DNA of 64,000 nt from an uncultured Mucispirillum sp. (GTDB lineage Bacteria > Chrysiogenota > Deferribacteres > Deferribacterales > Mucispirillaceae): assembly GCA_944324465.1 (NCBI GenBank), contig CALUWI010000009.1:1-64000 (forward strand), read 5' to 3'. The notes under the pieces are model-generated. The model saw only the letters and a program-made list of their open reading frames with translations, made no database searches and was not told the DNA's origin. The position numbers and the translations under genes are program-made. Below are positions 17,623-29,200 of this stretch, in pieces; position 1 is the first letter of the stretch, and each line of letters starts with the position of its first letter.

Positions 17623-17646
17623 AAAGGGAAGCTTTCGCCTCCCTTT
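17623..17646 (-). terminator. Terminator of the flgI-flgJ operon
   Basis: On the minus strand GGGAGGC-GAAA-GCTTCCC forms a 7-bp stem (one G-T pair) with a stable GAAA tetraloop, flanked by AAA/TTT and followed by TTTTCTATTT. Confidence 0.8.
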
Positions 17647-17683
17647 CCTATAAGTGTGTGAATTTATTGTGAAGTGATAGAAT

Positions 17684-18082
17684 TTACTGTACTAAATCTA
17701 AGCTCTCTTGAGAGAATGATTCCTGTCTTTTCTGCTGTACTGCATAAGGGTTTAATTCCCTGTGGAAAATTTTTCCCTCATCTCTATACTGCGGCATAGT
17801 TTGCTTTAAATGTTTATATAAAGTTTCACCTAAACCAGAACTTGGAGTTTTTGCTAAAATATCCACATACTGCTGGTCAAGCATTTCTGTAAATATTTTT
17901 TCGCCGTTACTTTTTTTAATCAATGATGATTCCATAGATGCTTTTCGCATAGTTTTCATCATCATATCCATAAACATACCTTCAAATGCTGCACATGCCT
18001 GTCTTAATTCTTTATCTCTTTTTTCACGAGCCTGTTCTTTTGTAAGCTCTGTGTTTGCATTAAGTTTCGCTAATTCTACCAT
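17684..18082 (-). CDS. flgJ: Flagellar rod-binding protein FlgJ (N-terminal domain only)
   Basis: A 132-aa protein matching the rod-binding half of FlgJ, the scaffold for rod assembly in the periplasm. The family block is visible: ELRQACAAFEGMFMDMMMKTMRKA, then FTEMLDQQYVDILAK and GLGETLYKHL. The C-terminal peptidoglycan hydrolase domain of enterobacterial FlgJ is absent, as in many other phyla, so a separate enzyme must open the cell wall. Its start shares one base with the flgI stop, and a terminator follows. Confidence 0.93.
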   Translation of the reverse strand: MVELAKLNANTELTKEQAREKRDKELRQACAAFEGMFMDMMMKTMRKASMESSLIKKSNGEKIFTEMLDQQYVDILAKTPSSGLGETLYKHLKQTMPQYRDEGKIFHRELNPYAVQQKRQESFSQESLDLVQ

Positions 18083-19173
18083 TACATTAACTCCAGTTCT
18101 GCATGCAGTGCACCTGCTGCTTTTATTGCCTGTAAGATAGATATTAAATCTCTTGGAGTTACACCTATTGCATTTAATGCTTTCACTAAATCTGAGATTG
18201 TAACACCTTCAGGCACAACCATTAAGTTAGTCTGTTCTTCTGCCACTGTGATTTCTGGATTATCAGTTACCACTGTTTCACCATCGCTAAACGGTGCAGG
18301 CTGACTAACATCTACCTGATTTGTAATAGTTATAGTTAAATTACCGTGTGCTACTGCTACAGTACTTATTCTTACATCTGAACCCATAACTATTGTACCA
18401 GTTCTTTCATCTACTATTACTCTTGCAAATGTTTCCGGCTGAATTTCAATATTTAAAAGACTGCTTAAAAAGTCATAATAACTATTTTTAAACTCACCAG
18501 GAATATCTACTCTAATACTAGTAGGTGAAGTTATAGTAGCAACCCCCGTGCCAATAAAACTATTTATTGCTGATTTTGCCTGAACTATATCTGCAACACC
18601 TAATGAACTGAATGATAAATCAAAATAATCTGATTCTAATTGAAATGGTATTTCTTTTTCAACTATCGCTCCGTTTGGTATCATACCTACTGTTGGGTGG
18701 TTTTTTGTAACTTCTGCACCGCCTGCTGTAACATTCATACCACCAACTGATAAAGGTCCTTGAGCAACTGCATAAACCTGACCATTAGCACCTGTTAATG
18801 GTGTTAATAAAAGTGTGCCGCCCTCTAAACTTTTTGCATCACCTACAGATGATACTGTTACATCTATTTTATTGCCTGCTTTTGCAAAGGCTGGAAGTTT
18901 TGCTGTAACCATAACTGCTGCCACATTTTTTACTTTTACATCGCCCTGTGGTACAGTTATACCCATTCTATCAAGCATATTTACAAGGGACTGAACAGTA
19001 AACTCTGTCTGCTGTTTATCACCAGAGCCATTAAGACCAACCACTAATCCATAACCGAAAAGCTGGTTGTCCCTGATACCTTGTACATCTGCTAAATCAC
19101 GGATTTTAACAGCTGCAAAACTAGGCACTGCTAAAATCGTAACCAAAACAATAGTTAAAATTAATTTTTTCAT
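18082..19173 (-). CDS. flgI: Flagellar P-ring protein FlgI
   Basis: A 363-aa periplasmic P-ring subunit. A signal peptide (MKKLILTIVLVTILAVPSFA) is followed by the family signature VKIRDLADVQGIRDNQLFGYGLVVGLNGSGD. Conserved internal blocks include VAAVMVTAKLPAFAKAGNKIDV and ERTGTIVMGSDVRI. ATG 19173 is chosen: the in-frame GTG at 19188 is really part of the GTGGAG ribosome binding site. It is transcribed with flgJ from two tandem sigma-54-type promoters. Presence of a P-ring confirms a Gram-negative flagellum. Confidence 0.97.
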   Translation of the reverse strand: MKKLILTIVLVTILAVPSFAAVKIRDLADVQGIRDNQLFGYGLVVGLNGSGDKQQTEFTVQSLVNMLDRMGITVPQGDVKVKNVAAVMVTAKLPAFAKAGNKIDVTVSSVGDAKSLEGGTLLLTPLTGANGQVYAVAQGPLSVGGMNVTAGGAEVTKNHPTVGMIPNGAIVEKEIPFQLESDYFDLSFSSLGVADIVQAKSAINSFIGTGVATITSPTSIRVDIPGEFKNSYYDFLSSLLNIEIQPETFARVIVDERTGTIVMGSDVRISTVAVAHGNLTITITNQVDVSQPAPFSDGETVVTDNPEITVAEEQTNLMVVPEGVTISDLVKALNAIGVTPRDLISILQAIKAAGALHAELELM

Positions 19174-19212
19174 AGCTTTACGCTCCACAATAATTATTCA
19201 CAACCTGATACA

Positions 19213-19229
19213 AGCAAGATTTATGCCAA
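19213..19229 (-). promoter_or_regulatory. Proximal sigma-54-type promoter of flgIJ
   Basis: The minus strand reads TTGGCATAAATCTTGCT: GG and GC are at the correct 10-nt separation with only one mismatch to TTGGCAC-N5-TTGC(A/T). The predicted start is about 30 nt before the flgI ATG. Confidence 0.75.
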
Positions 19230-19263
19230 ATCTCTCATACCACTTTTCTTATGTATTTTATAT

Positions 19264-19280
19264 TGCATATTCTGTGCCAA
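19264..19280 (-). promoter_or_regulatory. Distal sigma-54-type promoter of flgIJ
   Basis: The minus strand reads TTGGCACAGAATATGCA: perfect -24 element and ATGCA at -12. It lies 51 bp upstream of the proximal copy on the same strand. The two may be alternative starts, or one may be a decoy. Confidence 0.65.
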
Positions 19281-19324
19281 AAATATATATTTTACTAATA
19301 TTAATATATGCATGGGAGTTTAGT

Positions 19325-20467
19325 ATGATTAGATTTATTTTATCTATTTTATTTATTTTATCATTTGTTTTTTCTTCTTATGCTTATGATATTAATGATT
19401 ATAAAAAAAGTGCAGCTGCCTGTGCAAAAGAAGTGCAGAAAAAATTTGAATACGGCAAAATTAGTTTAAAATATAATATATTTGATATTAACGGTACTAA
19501 TTATGCAGCTTTTTATATATTAAGCGGCACTAATGTAGCTGTTGGTATGTGCCATGCAGAAAATAATGGAGTATTAAGTAACTGCCAGTTTACTAATCTT
19601 TATGGATTTAATTATAACAAAATGCCTCTGGAAAACTTTACTTTCTCTAAAAAAGCCAGCAGTTTTTTTAAATTCAGTATGAAAACTAAAAAACGCCATG
19701 ACCCATACATTCTAACTGTTATGGAAAACAAAAAAGATAAAAAATTTTATTTTCATTCCTTTTCTGCCATAGAGCCTGTATATCACTGGGAATCCAAGTC
19801 TTACATTGAAGGTATAAAACCTACTATATACTCATCTGATGAATTCCAAAGGAAATTTACTCTTTTGCTGGAAGATATTACACCTTTTCACTTATTTCCA
19901 CAAAAACTTAGTAATTACTTAGAATATAAATACAAATCCTTTCCTAAAAGTGCTCCATATGTATTTGAAGCAATATATAAATATGCTGGTGATAATCTTC
20001 ATCTTACAATTGAAACTCATAATAATACTGCAGCAATGTATATTGGCTCAATTTATTCAGAATATCAAATAGATGGAATTTATGATGACAGTAAATTTGA
20101 GTCTTTAACATTATATATTTGTGATAAAGATTTTAAAAAATGTATTTCTGATGATTTAAAAAAGTATTTACTGTTAGAATCTGTTTCTATAGATATATAT
20201 GATGATTCAATTATTTTCAGTGGCAGTGTATATGAACCGCCTTATGATTTTATCTATGAAAATGGAGTTGCCAAAGAGCATGAATATATAGGCATTGAAG
20301 CAAAAATTATATTTAATCTTGTAGATGAGAAGTATTATCTCCACCAAATTATAGAAGAATATCCCTTACTATATGATGAAAGAGCTATGCAGCAGGAATT
20401 TGAAACAAAAATAGTATATGACAGTAATGGCGATTATAATATTCCATTTGGTGTAACAAATAAATAG
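19325..20467 (+). CDS. Hypothetical exported protein
   Basis: I do not recognise this 380-aa protein. It has a clear signal peptide (MIRFILSILFILSFVFSSYAYD) with a predicted cleavage near residue 20, so it is probably periplasmic. The rest is rich in aromatic and charged residues with predicted beta strands and no membrane segment. Cysteines occur as scattered single residues and as a CDKDFKKC pair that could be disulfide-bonded. GGGAG six nt upstream fixes the ATG at 19325 rather than any earlier in-frame codon. It diverges from flgI and converges with pcm, leaving only 7 nt, with no terminator between them. Confidence 0.75.
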   Translation: MIRFILSILFILSFVFSSYAYDINDYKKSAAACAKEVQKKFEYGKISLKYNIFDINGTNYAAFYILSGTNVAVGMCHAENNGVLSNCQFTNLYGFNYNKMPLENFTFSKKASSFFKFSMKTKKRHDPYILTVMENKKDKKFYFHSFSAIEPVYHWESKSYIEGIKPTIYSSDEFQRKFTLLLEDITPFHLFPQKLSNYLEYKYKSFPKSAPYVFEAIYKYAGDNLHLTIETHNNTAAMYIGSIYSEYQIDGIYDDSKFESLTLYICDKDFKKCISDDLKKYLLLESVSIDIYDDSIIFSGSVYEPPYDFIYENGVAKEHEYIGIEAKIIFNLVDEKYYLHQIIEEYPLLYDERAMQQEFETKIVYDSNGDYNIPFGVTNK

Positions 20468-20474
20468 TAATATA

Positions 20475-21970
<1,496 letters not shown>

Positions 21971-21984
21971 TTATATTATAAAAA

Positions 21985-22914
21985 TTATTTATACCTTACT
22001 ACAAATGCACCACTGTATTCTGAAAGCTCGCCGTTTACTGCATTTAATGCCTGCTCTTTTGTAGGGTAACCTGTAACCCATACCCTGCTCCATTCTGTGC
22101 CTTTTGCATAGCCTTTTGATACTACCGCACGGCTGCCGATTTTACCAGCAAGCCTTTTTGCATTCTCTGCATTAGTAAATGCACCTATCTGTACAGCAAA
22201 ATTTCCTTTATCAATATTTACTTCATGACCTGCTGTAACATAACAGTCTGGGTCTTCTGATAATACAGAAACTCTTACTTTTGCAGTGCCTTTATCTATC
22301 ATACCTAATCTTCTTGCTGCTACTTCTGTTAAATCTATTATTCTGCCTTTAGAGTATGGACCTCTGTCATTTACTCTTACTACAACACTTTTACCGTTTT
22401 CCAAATTTTCCACTTTCACAAGTGTAGGAAGTGGCAGAGTTTTATGGGCTGCAGTCATTGCTTTCTGGTTATATGTTTCACCATTGGCTGTTAATTTACC
22501 ATGAAAGCCAGGACCATACCAGGAAGCGATACCTACTTCACTGTATCCGTCTGCACTTTCCATTGGATAATAAGTAACACCATTTATTTTATATGGCTTG
22601 CCTATTTTTTTAGGACCAGGGGCAGCAGCCGCTTTACATTTACCTGTTGACTTAACTACAGTATCTACCTCTACAGGTGCTTCCTGAAAAAAGCCGTCAT
22701 CAGAATATGCTTTGCCTTCATCTGTTACCTGAGCATTGTTTTCTACAGGCTCATCATAAGTATATGTATCATATCCGTCCTGCTCATTTTCTGAGTAATT
22801 AGTATTTGACGGGAAATAATCTTCATAACTTTTTACCTGCACTTCATTTTGTGCAGCACAGCTTAAGCTGGAGAAAATAAGCACAAAAATAACAGCTAAT
22901 TTAAATAATTTCAT
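21985..22914 (-). CDS. rlpA: RlpA-type septal lipoprotein (lytic transglycosylase family)
   Basis: A 309-aa outer-membrane lipoprotein. A lipobox ends in SSLSC, followed by a long acidic linker, then the double-psi beta-barrel RlpA domain ([40 protein letters not shown]). The C-terminus is a SPOR repeat domain ([21 protein letters not shown]) that binds denuded glycan at the division site. In Pseudomonas RlpA cleaves such glycans. I chose ATG 22914 because the lipoprotein signal starts there; an earlier ATG would place 16 residues before it and overlap the phosphodiesterase gene. It forms an operon with that upstream gene. Confidence 0.92.
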   Translation of the reverse strand: MKLFKLAVIFVLIFSSLSCAAQNEVQVKSYEDYFPSNTNYSENEQDGYDTYTYDEPVENNAQVTDEGKAYSDDGFFQEAPVEVDTVVKSTGKCKAAAAPGPKKIGKPYKINGVTYYPMESADGYSEVGIASWYGPGFHGKLTANGETYNQKAMTAAHKTLPLPTLVKVENLENGKSVVVRVNDRGPYSKGRIIDLTEVAARRLGMIDKGTAKVRVSVLSEDPDCYVTAGHEVNIDKGNFAVQIGAFTNAENAKRLAGKIGSRAVVSKGYAKGTEWSRVWVTGYPTKEQALNAVNGELSEYSGAFVVRYK

Positions 22915-22949
22915 ATAAACTTCATACCTTGTAATTATTAAGAAATGGA

Positions 22950-23435
22950 TTACTCTGCACATTCTATTTTTGCTTGAAAGCTGCCATTATCAATAGTCAG
23001 CTCTGCATAAGTGCCGTAATTTAATGTTCTATTTAATGATGTTGAGCCTGGATTTATAAACCACACGCCCTCTATTTCTTCATTTAAAGGCACATGAATA
23101 TGGCCAAAAATAATTATCTGCGGGTCATCTTCACTGAACATATAATACATTCTGTCCACCACATTATTATAGTTGCCTGTGCCATGGCTGATGCCTATTT
23201 TTACACCCTCAATTTCTTCTACCAGCTTAACCGGCAGTTTTGAGCCTAAATCACAATTACCCTTTACTGCATATAAACACTTGCAGATATCTTCTAACTC
23301 GTCTATAAAGTTAAGAGTATCAGCATCACCTGCATGTATAACGATATCGGCTTCCTTTAAAGCCTGTAATACCTTTGGTGGAAGTTTTTCTATTGTGCCA
23401 CAATGTGTGTCTGATATAATAATTATACGCGTCAT
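22950..23435 (-). CDS. YfcE/MJ0936-family metallophosphodiesterase
   Basis: A 161-aa calcineurin-like phosphoesterase of the YfcE family. Metal-binding motifs occur in order: ISDTHCG (DxH), HAGDAD (GD), KGNCD (GNCD), GISHG and FGHIHVPL (GHxH). Members hydrolyse phosphodiesters in vitro, but their physiological substrate is generally unknown. It is divergent from the nucleotidyltransferase gene at 23464 with only 28 nt between starts, so the promoters must overlap. Confidence 0.9.
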   Translation of the reverse strand: MTRIIIISDTHCGTIEKLPPKVLQALKEADIVIHAGDADTLNFIDELEDICKCLYAVKGNCDLGSKLPVKLVEEIEGVKIGISHGTGNYNNVVDRMYYMFSEDDPQIIIFGHIHVPLNEEIEGVWFINPGSTSLNRTLNYGTYAELTIDNGSFQAKIECAE

Positions 23436-23463
23436 TAGCTAATATATAACGGGGCAGACAAAA

Positions 23464-24585
23464 ATGTCAATAATTTCAATAGAGATTTTAAAGAAAAATA
23501 TTCCTTTTTTTTATATTCTTAAAAATATTGAAAAAGAATATAATGCAAAAATATATGTGGTTGGAGGCTGTCTGCGGGATATATGCCTTAATATTCCTGT
23601 ACATGATATTGATATTACCGCAGAAAATATTGAATATACTAAACTTGCTAAAATTTTGGGAAAATATTTAAAATCTTACGCTGTTGCTTTCAAAGATAAT
23701 ATGCGGATTATGAAAAATAACCTTATAATAGATATTTCAAAATTAAGGGGCAGCACTATTTATGAAGATGTTTTAAAGCGTGATTTTACTATTAATAACC
23801 TTGCCTGCTCTCTTGATGCAGAATTAATCGGAAGTATTGATGATATAAAAAACGGCGTTATTAAGGCAGTTTATAGTAATGTTTTTGATGATGATGCATT
23901 AAGGATTGTAAGAGCTGTTCGTTTTGCTGCTGTTTTTGGCTTTGATATAGAAAGTGATACTATGCAGCTTGCATTATCAAAAAACAGTCTTTTAAAAAAT
24001 ACTGCCAGCGAAAGAGTTTTAGAAGAATTTAGAAAAATGTTTCAAGGCAGGTTTTTAAATAAAGCTGTAAATATTATTACAGAATATAATATTTTATCAC
24101 CACTTTTAGATATATCAAAGTTAGATAACGAAAAACTGCTGCAGGCAGTAAATTTATCAGATAAATTTGATTTATTATTAAGCATATGGTGCAAAGATAA
24201 AAACTTTATAGAATATCTTGGCTTAACAGTAAAAGAACAGAAAAATATATCTGCTTATTTCAGCATAGATTATGATACTTTAAAGGAAAGTGATAATAGA
24301 AATCTTCAATATTTTATATTCACTCATGCTGATTTGATAAAAGATATTATTATATATGTAAAAATAAACTTTCAAGATGATTATCTAGCTGAAAAATTAG
24401 ATAATTTATATAACTTAATGGATTTTAATACTGCAAAAGCCGTAAATGGTGCACTGCTTTTATCACTTGGTTTTAAACCATCACCTTTATTTTCAGAAAT
24501 AATAAATGAAACTGCTTTTTTACTTGCAATAAATGAATTAAAAAAAGATAATATAGAAGAATATATAAAAACAAGGTGGTGTTAA
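23464..24585 (+). CDS. tRNA nucleotidyltransferase / poly(A) polymerase family protein
   Basis: A 373-aa class II CCA-adding-type enzyme. The head domain shows VVGGCLRD, the catalytic DID (HDIDITAEN), a KRDFTINNLAC block and DDALRIVRAVRFAAVFGF, which are the defining motifs. It should add or repair tRNA 3' CCA, or part of it; in some phyla CC- and A-adding activities are on separate proteins, and sequence reading alone cannot separate these. No HD domain is evident. It starts a plus-strand operon with three more genes that follow at 1 nt or less. Confidence 0.9.
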   Translation: MSIISIEILKKNIPFFYILKNIEKEYNAKIYVVGGCLRDICLNIPVHDIDITAENIEYTKLAKILGKYLKSYAVAFKDNMRIMKNNLIIDISKLRGSTIYEDVLKRDFTINNLACSLDAELIGSIDDIKNGVIKAVYSNVFDDDALRIVRAVRFAAVFGFDIESDTMQLALSKNSLLKNTASERVLEEFRKMFQGRFLNKAVNIITEYNILSPLLDISKLDNEKLLQAVNLSDKFDLLLSIWCKDKNFIEYLGLTVKEQKNISAYFSIDYDTLKESDNRNLQYFIFTHADLIKDIIIYVKINFQDDYLAEKLDNLYNLMDFNTAKAVNGALLLSLGFKPSPLFSEIINETAFLLAINELKKDNIEEYIKTRWC

Positions 24586-24586
24586 T

Positions 24587-25330
24587 ATGAAATTTATAAG
24601 ATATGCTAAAGGGCAGACTCAATACCGCGGAATATTAGATGGTAACATTATTAAACGAATTAACGGCACAATATTCCATGATTACTCCCTTTCTGCAGAA
24701 ACAGAAAATATAAATGATGTAGTAATTCTTCCACCTGTTCTGCCCTCAAAAATAATAGGCTTTCGTAAAAATTATAACGGCAAAAGAGAAGAAATTGGCG
24801 AGCCAAAAATATTTATGAAACCGCAAAGTTCCATTATTGCCCATAATGAAAATATTATACTTCCTAAAAATGAAATTGTAAAAATAGAAGGCGAACTGGC
24901 AGTAATTATTGGGAAAAAAGCAAAAAATGTGGCAGAATGTCATGCAATGCAGCATATTTTAGGATATACTGTTGCAAATGATATTACAGCTCAACAGAAA
25001 GAAGCAGATTTAAATGTTACAATAGGTAAATTTTTTGATACTTTTACACCACTTGGACCATGTATTGTTACAGATATAGATACTTCTGATATTATGATAA
25101 ATACATATAAAAACGGCAAGCTTGTACAGTCCGGCTCTACAAAAAATATGATTTTTGATATTATGTACCAAATATCGTATCTTTCCCATATAATGACACT
25201 GCTCCCTGGAGATATTATTTTAACAGGTACACCAAATGCTGCAGTAGAAGTGCACCATGATGATAAGATAGATATTACTATAGATAACTTAGGCACACTT
25301 ACTAATATATGTAAAAATGAGGAAATATGA
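24587..25330 (+). CDS. Fumarylacetoacetate hydrolase family protein
   Basis: A 247-aa member of the FAH superfamily (YcgM/HpcE-like), which cleaves or decarboxylates 2-oxo/acyl-pyruvate type substrates with a divalent metal. The metal ligands are visible: EGELAVIIGK (two Glu), VANDITA (Asp) and the GDIILTGTP loop near the C-terminus. In several bacteria members act as oxaloacetate tautomerases or decarboxylases, so the exact substrate is open. ATG lies one nt after the upstream stop; its own stop overlaps the next start by 4 nt. Confidence 0.88.
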   Translation: MKFIRYAKGQTQYRGILDGNIIKRINGTIFHDYSLSAETENINDVVILPPVLPSKIIGFRKNYNGKREEIGEPKIFMKPQSSIIAHNENIILPKNEIVKIEGELAVIIGKKAKNVAECHAMQHILGYTVANDITAQQKEADLNVTIGKFFDTFTPLGPCIVTDIDTSDIMINTYKNGKLVQSGSTKNMIFDIMYQISYLSHIMTLLPGDIILTGTPNAAVEVHHDDKIDITIDNLGTLTNICKNEEI

Positions 25331-25566
25331 GCAATAAAATAGAATGTGATATGTGCGGCACATGCTGCACAGCTTACAGCATATCTTCACTTAATAAAAA
25401 GGCAGGTGAGCCGTGCAAACACCTGCTTCCTGACGGCAGATGCGGCGATTATGAAAACAGACCGCAGGTATGCAGAGATTTTCAGGCAGATTATTTCTGC
25501 TTCTTTTTATCTTCATTACCTAAAGAGGAACAAATAGAAGTTATTAAAGAGCTTTATGATGCGTAA
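25327..25566 (+). CDS. YkgJ-family cysteine-cluster protein
   Basis: A 79-aa protein with the zinc- or iron-chelating cysteine cluster of the YkgJ/UPF0153 family: CDMCGTCC near the N-terminus, PCKHLL, GRCGDYENRPQVCRDF and YFC. The metal and role are not known. It is embedded in the operon (4-nt overlap with the FAH gene, 11-nt overlap with coaE), so translation is coupled. Confidence 0.88.
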   Translation: MSNKIECDMCGTCCTAYSISSLNKKAGEPCKHLLPDGRCGDYENRPQVCRDFQADYFCFFLSSLPKEEQIEVIKELYDA

Positions 25567-26182
25567 TATTGGTATGACTGGCGGTATAGGCAGCGGAAAA
25601 AATCAAGTGGCAGATATGTTTAATCAGCTTGGTTTTTATACTATTGATTCTGATATTTCAAGCAGAAAAGTTATGGAAAAAGGACATCCTGCCTATGAAA
25701 AAATAGTTTCTTTTTTTGGCAAAGATATATTGGATGAAAATGGGAATATATTAAGAAAAAAACTTGGGGATATTGTTTTTAATGATAAAGAAAAATTAAA
25801 AACATTAGAAAATATAGTGCATCCTGCCATATATGAATATGAAAGAAAAGAACGCTCTAAAATATACGGCAGAGATGATAAAGCTGTAGTTATTACCCAT
25901 GCTGCACTGATTATAGAAAGCGGAAGTATTGATAAATATGATGCATTAATAGCTATATCATGCCCAGATGAACTGCAGGTAAAAAGAGTAATGCAGAGAG
26001 ATAATTTCAGCGAAGAAAAAGCAAGAAATATAGTATCCCACCAAATGCCAAATGAAGAACGGCTTAAATATGCTGATTTTATCATAGATAATTCATCAAC
26101 TCTTGATGATTTATATAAGGAAGTAAAAAGAGTGCATAACTTGATAACTCAGATAAACTATGGAGAAAAACATAATAAATAG
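25556..26182 (+). CDS. coaE: Dephospho-CoA kinase with altered P-loop
   Basis: A 208-aa dephospho-CoA kinase, the last step of coenzyme A synthesis. The P-loop is GGIGSGKNQ, where the family has GGIGSGKST: the Walker A Ser/Thr that coordinates Mg is Asn here. Other signatures fit well, including DSDISSRKV (family: DADxIaR), ENIVHPAIY, and QVKRVMQRD with SHQMPNEERLKYADFII. An ATG at 25559 is an equally good start. It ends the plus-strand operon. Confidence 0.92.
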   Translation: MMRNIGMTGGIGSGKNQVADMFNQLGFYTIDSDISSRKVMEKGHPAYEKIVSFFGKDILDENGNILRKKLGDIVFNDKEKLKTLENIVHPAIYEYERKERSKIYGRDDKAVVITHAALIIESGSIDKYDALIAISCPDELQVKRVMQRDNFSEEKARNIVSHQMPNEERLKYADFIIDNSSTLDDLYKEVKRVHNLITQINYGEKHNK

Positions 26183-26185
26183 TAT

Positions 26186-26237
26186 ATATTCAATAAAATT
26201 ATTTATGCATAAACAATATTATATATTTATTGAATAT
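26186..26237. terminator. 12-bp inverted repeat between coaE and the helicase operon
   Basis: ATATTCAATAAA (26186-26197) and TTTATTGAATAT (26226-26237) are perfectly complementary, with a 28-nt AT-rich loop. It is the only structure between the convergent coaE and helicase stop codons and may act as a weak bidirectional terminator. It also marks the left border of the AT-rich operon. Confidence 0.45.
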
Positions 26238-26253
26238 TATTCAATATCCTAAG

Positions 26254-29200
26254 TTACAATTTTTCTCGTATAAAATCATAGATATTTTGATTGTTGTCTA
26301 TACCAAACATATCTTGCAATTGAGCTATAAAACTATCACTCCATAGTGGATGGCATAAGATAATATTATTATAAATAAAAATATCATAACCATCATACGA
26401 TTTTTTTATCACTTCGTCCTGCTTAATATATCTATAAATAAAATCGTGCCAATAATCTGTATTGAAGCCTATTTTAACATCTTTATCTAACGCCAATTGA
26501 TGAATATCTAATCCTAATCGCCAATTTAAATGTTTATGCTCAAACTGATTTGTATAGCTTAATAGACAATCATAACAAGATGTATAACAAAGATGATTTT
26601 CATTTATATATACAGATTTTAGATATTCTGAAGGTAATTTTATATCTAATAATTTTAAAATCTCTGTTAAAACTTGACCATTATTTGCTGCTACATGTGT
26701 ACTAATTCCAGCACCATTCTCTAATCTATCTGCTACATATATCTCACTGATATTATCCTTAGTTGCTCTATACCCACAAAATAATTCATCTGGATCTATA
26801 TCTAAATTATATGCAATACCATTTTTTATCATTTCTGCCCAAGAATATAAAGCGACAACTGCATATTCATTTACTTTAATATCTAATGTAACAGTATCTA
26901 GTATATGGTGAATCCTAAAAAGTAAAATATCTGTATGTTTAGATGTAACAAGTACATTATTACTTAACTGTTTAGGTTTATCGTCAGTAAGTTCATATTT
27001 TGATGTAAAGTCAAATAAACGACCTTTATTATCATTAATCGCATAAATTTTGCCATTATCACCATTTTCTGAACGGAATAATATATTATAAATAGATGTA
27101 TCTTCTTCTGTAATTTGTGCTATTTTTGGGCTCAGTTTTATATAATGATTATTTACTTGTTTATCATAAACACCTACATAATCTTCTGGTTTATTATTTG
27201 TAATATATCCATTGGGTATGATTGCATTAAGAGTTTTATAAATTGATTGTTCAGCACCACATATAGGACAATTATCATGTTTTGTAAAAGAAAAATGACC
27301 ACAATTATAACAAAAACCGCATAATCTGCTTTGCTGCGGATATACTTTTTTTAATCCTTTTGTGCTTATCTGATAAGAGCCTAATCCTATTGACTTATAT
27401 ATTTTTTTATCTTTTAATATACTGCTTCCTGGAGCAAATGTTGAAAGAGCTAATATATGGTCTCTGTCAATAATATCTACTTTATTTCTATAATCAGCTA
27501 ATAAGTTGTTAACAACACTGTATGATACATTATGAGACTGTAGACAATTATCATATTTATTAGATAAATAAAGATTACGCACATTTGTAGGGAACCCAAA
27601 AAGTGGTAAAAGAGCTGCAACAGCAAGCCTTTCACTGAGAGAAGAAATGTGAGAAAAATCATTATTAGAAGCAATGCTTTCTATATCTGTTGGCAGTTGT
27701 TTGTATATATAATTTTTCAAAGTTTCTTGTTCTACACTATTATTTATAAGATTTATAATAATATCTTCAACTATGTCTTGATTATTATTTAACCAATTTT
27801 TAAGCATATCTGGCTGATATTTATAGACTGTACCAAAATTTCCATGAATTTGTGATACATCAGCCTTTTCTACACCAAAATCGGCAAAAGCATGCCTTAA
27901 TACTTCTTTAATTACAATGCGTTTTTCTATCCTATACATATCTAATTCAAGATATGGATTTGGTAATGGAGCTGAAATCATTCTATGTATTTGTTTAAAG
28001 TGAGTATTATCATGGCTAGAGTTACCTGCTACAGTTAATGCAAAAGAAACTGGTGTACCTCTCCTACCTACCCTACCAATCCTCTGTTGATAATTAAATC
28101 TTTTAGGTGGCATATTCCCCATTATAACAGCATTTAATGAGCCTATATCAACACCTGCTTCCATAGTAGTTGTAACACTTAAAACATCTATTGCTAGAAA
28201 TTTTTCATACAGGCTTTCTTCGTTATTAAATAAATTTTGAAAATATCTTTGTCTGATTAATGCATCTTTATAATCTGTTTGTGCAGATAATTCTTCACAA
28301 TGTAATCTCATAGGTTCAAAATTATTCATAATATGAGAATAATAACCATCAGTATAATAAAGTGCATCTGATAAAGAAACCTCTTCCAATTTATCAATAC
28401 TAAAACAATTTGTACATACTCCACAGCTTCCATGCAAATGAATGACATTACATCTGCTGCACTTATAAACTTTTGCATCATTTTCTAGTTTATATAAGCT
28501 AATATCATTACCTGTAATTAAATATTTATTTGTTTGAAAAAATGATAAAGCTTTTAATTTTTTTAAATAATCATTTATTTCGTCAGATTTAGGTGCTCTA
28601 TTTAATTGTTTTCTAAGAACTTCTTTAGTATAGTTTGTAATTTTCCTTGGAATACTATTATCATAAACTATATATTTTGTGCCTTTGATACGCTTCAATT
28701 CTCCGAAAATACGTATACAGGAATTTATATATTCTTCAGGTAATCCATAAGTATTACCAGTATATTTTGGCAGGGCAATACATAATGCTTCAAAAGAACG
28801 CCTTATTCCAGAAAATATAGATAGTAAAATTTCAAAATCTACACTTGAAAGAAATTTATTAATATCATGTATTAATGATGCAGACCCATTACTATTATTA
28901 TTAAAATCTATTTTATACCATGGCTCTCCATCTAATTTTTGTATAGATGGTTTTGGACCTGCAGGACAAATACCAACATCTTTTATAGTTGCTGCTATAA
29001 TCCTTACCAACTGATTAATAGGAATAGATAAACCTTTAAGCTTATTTTTAATATCTTCAGCTGTATAGTCAGATGTGCTTTTATAAAATTGTTCATAAAT
29101 ATTTGCAGTAAAATCTGATTTAATATTACTATCTACATATATCTCTATTAGTGATAATAAGGTTTCCACCTGTTTTTTCTCTGTAATTTTGCCATTAAAT

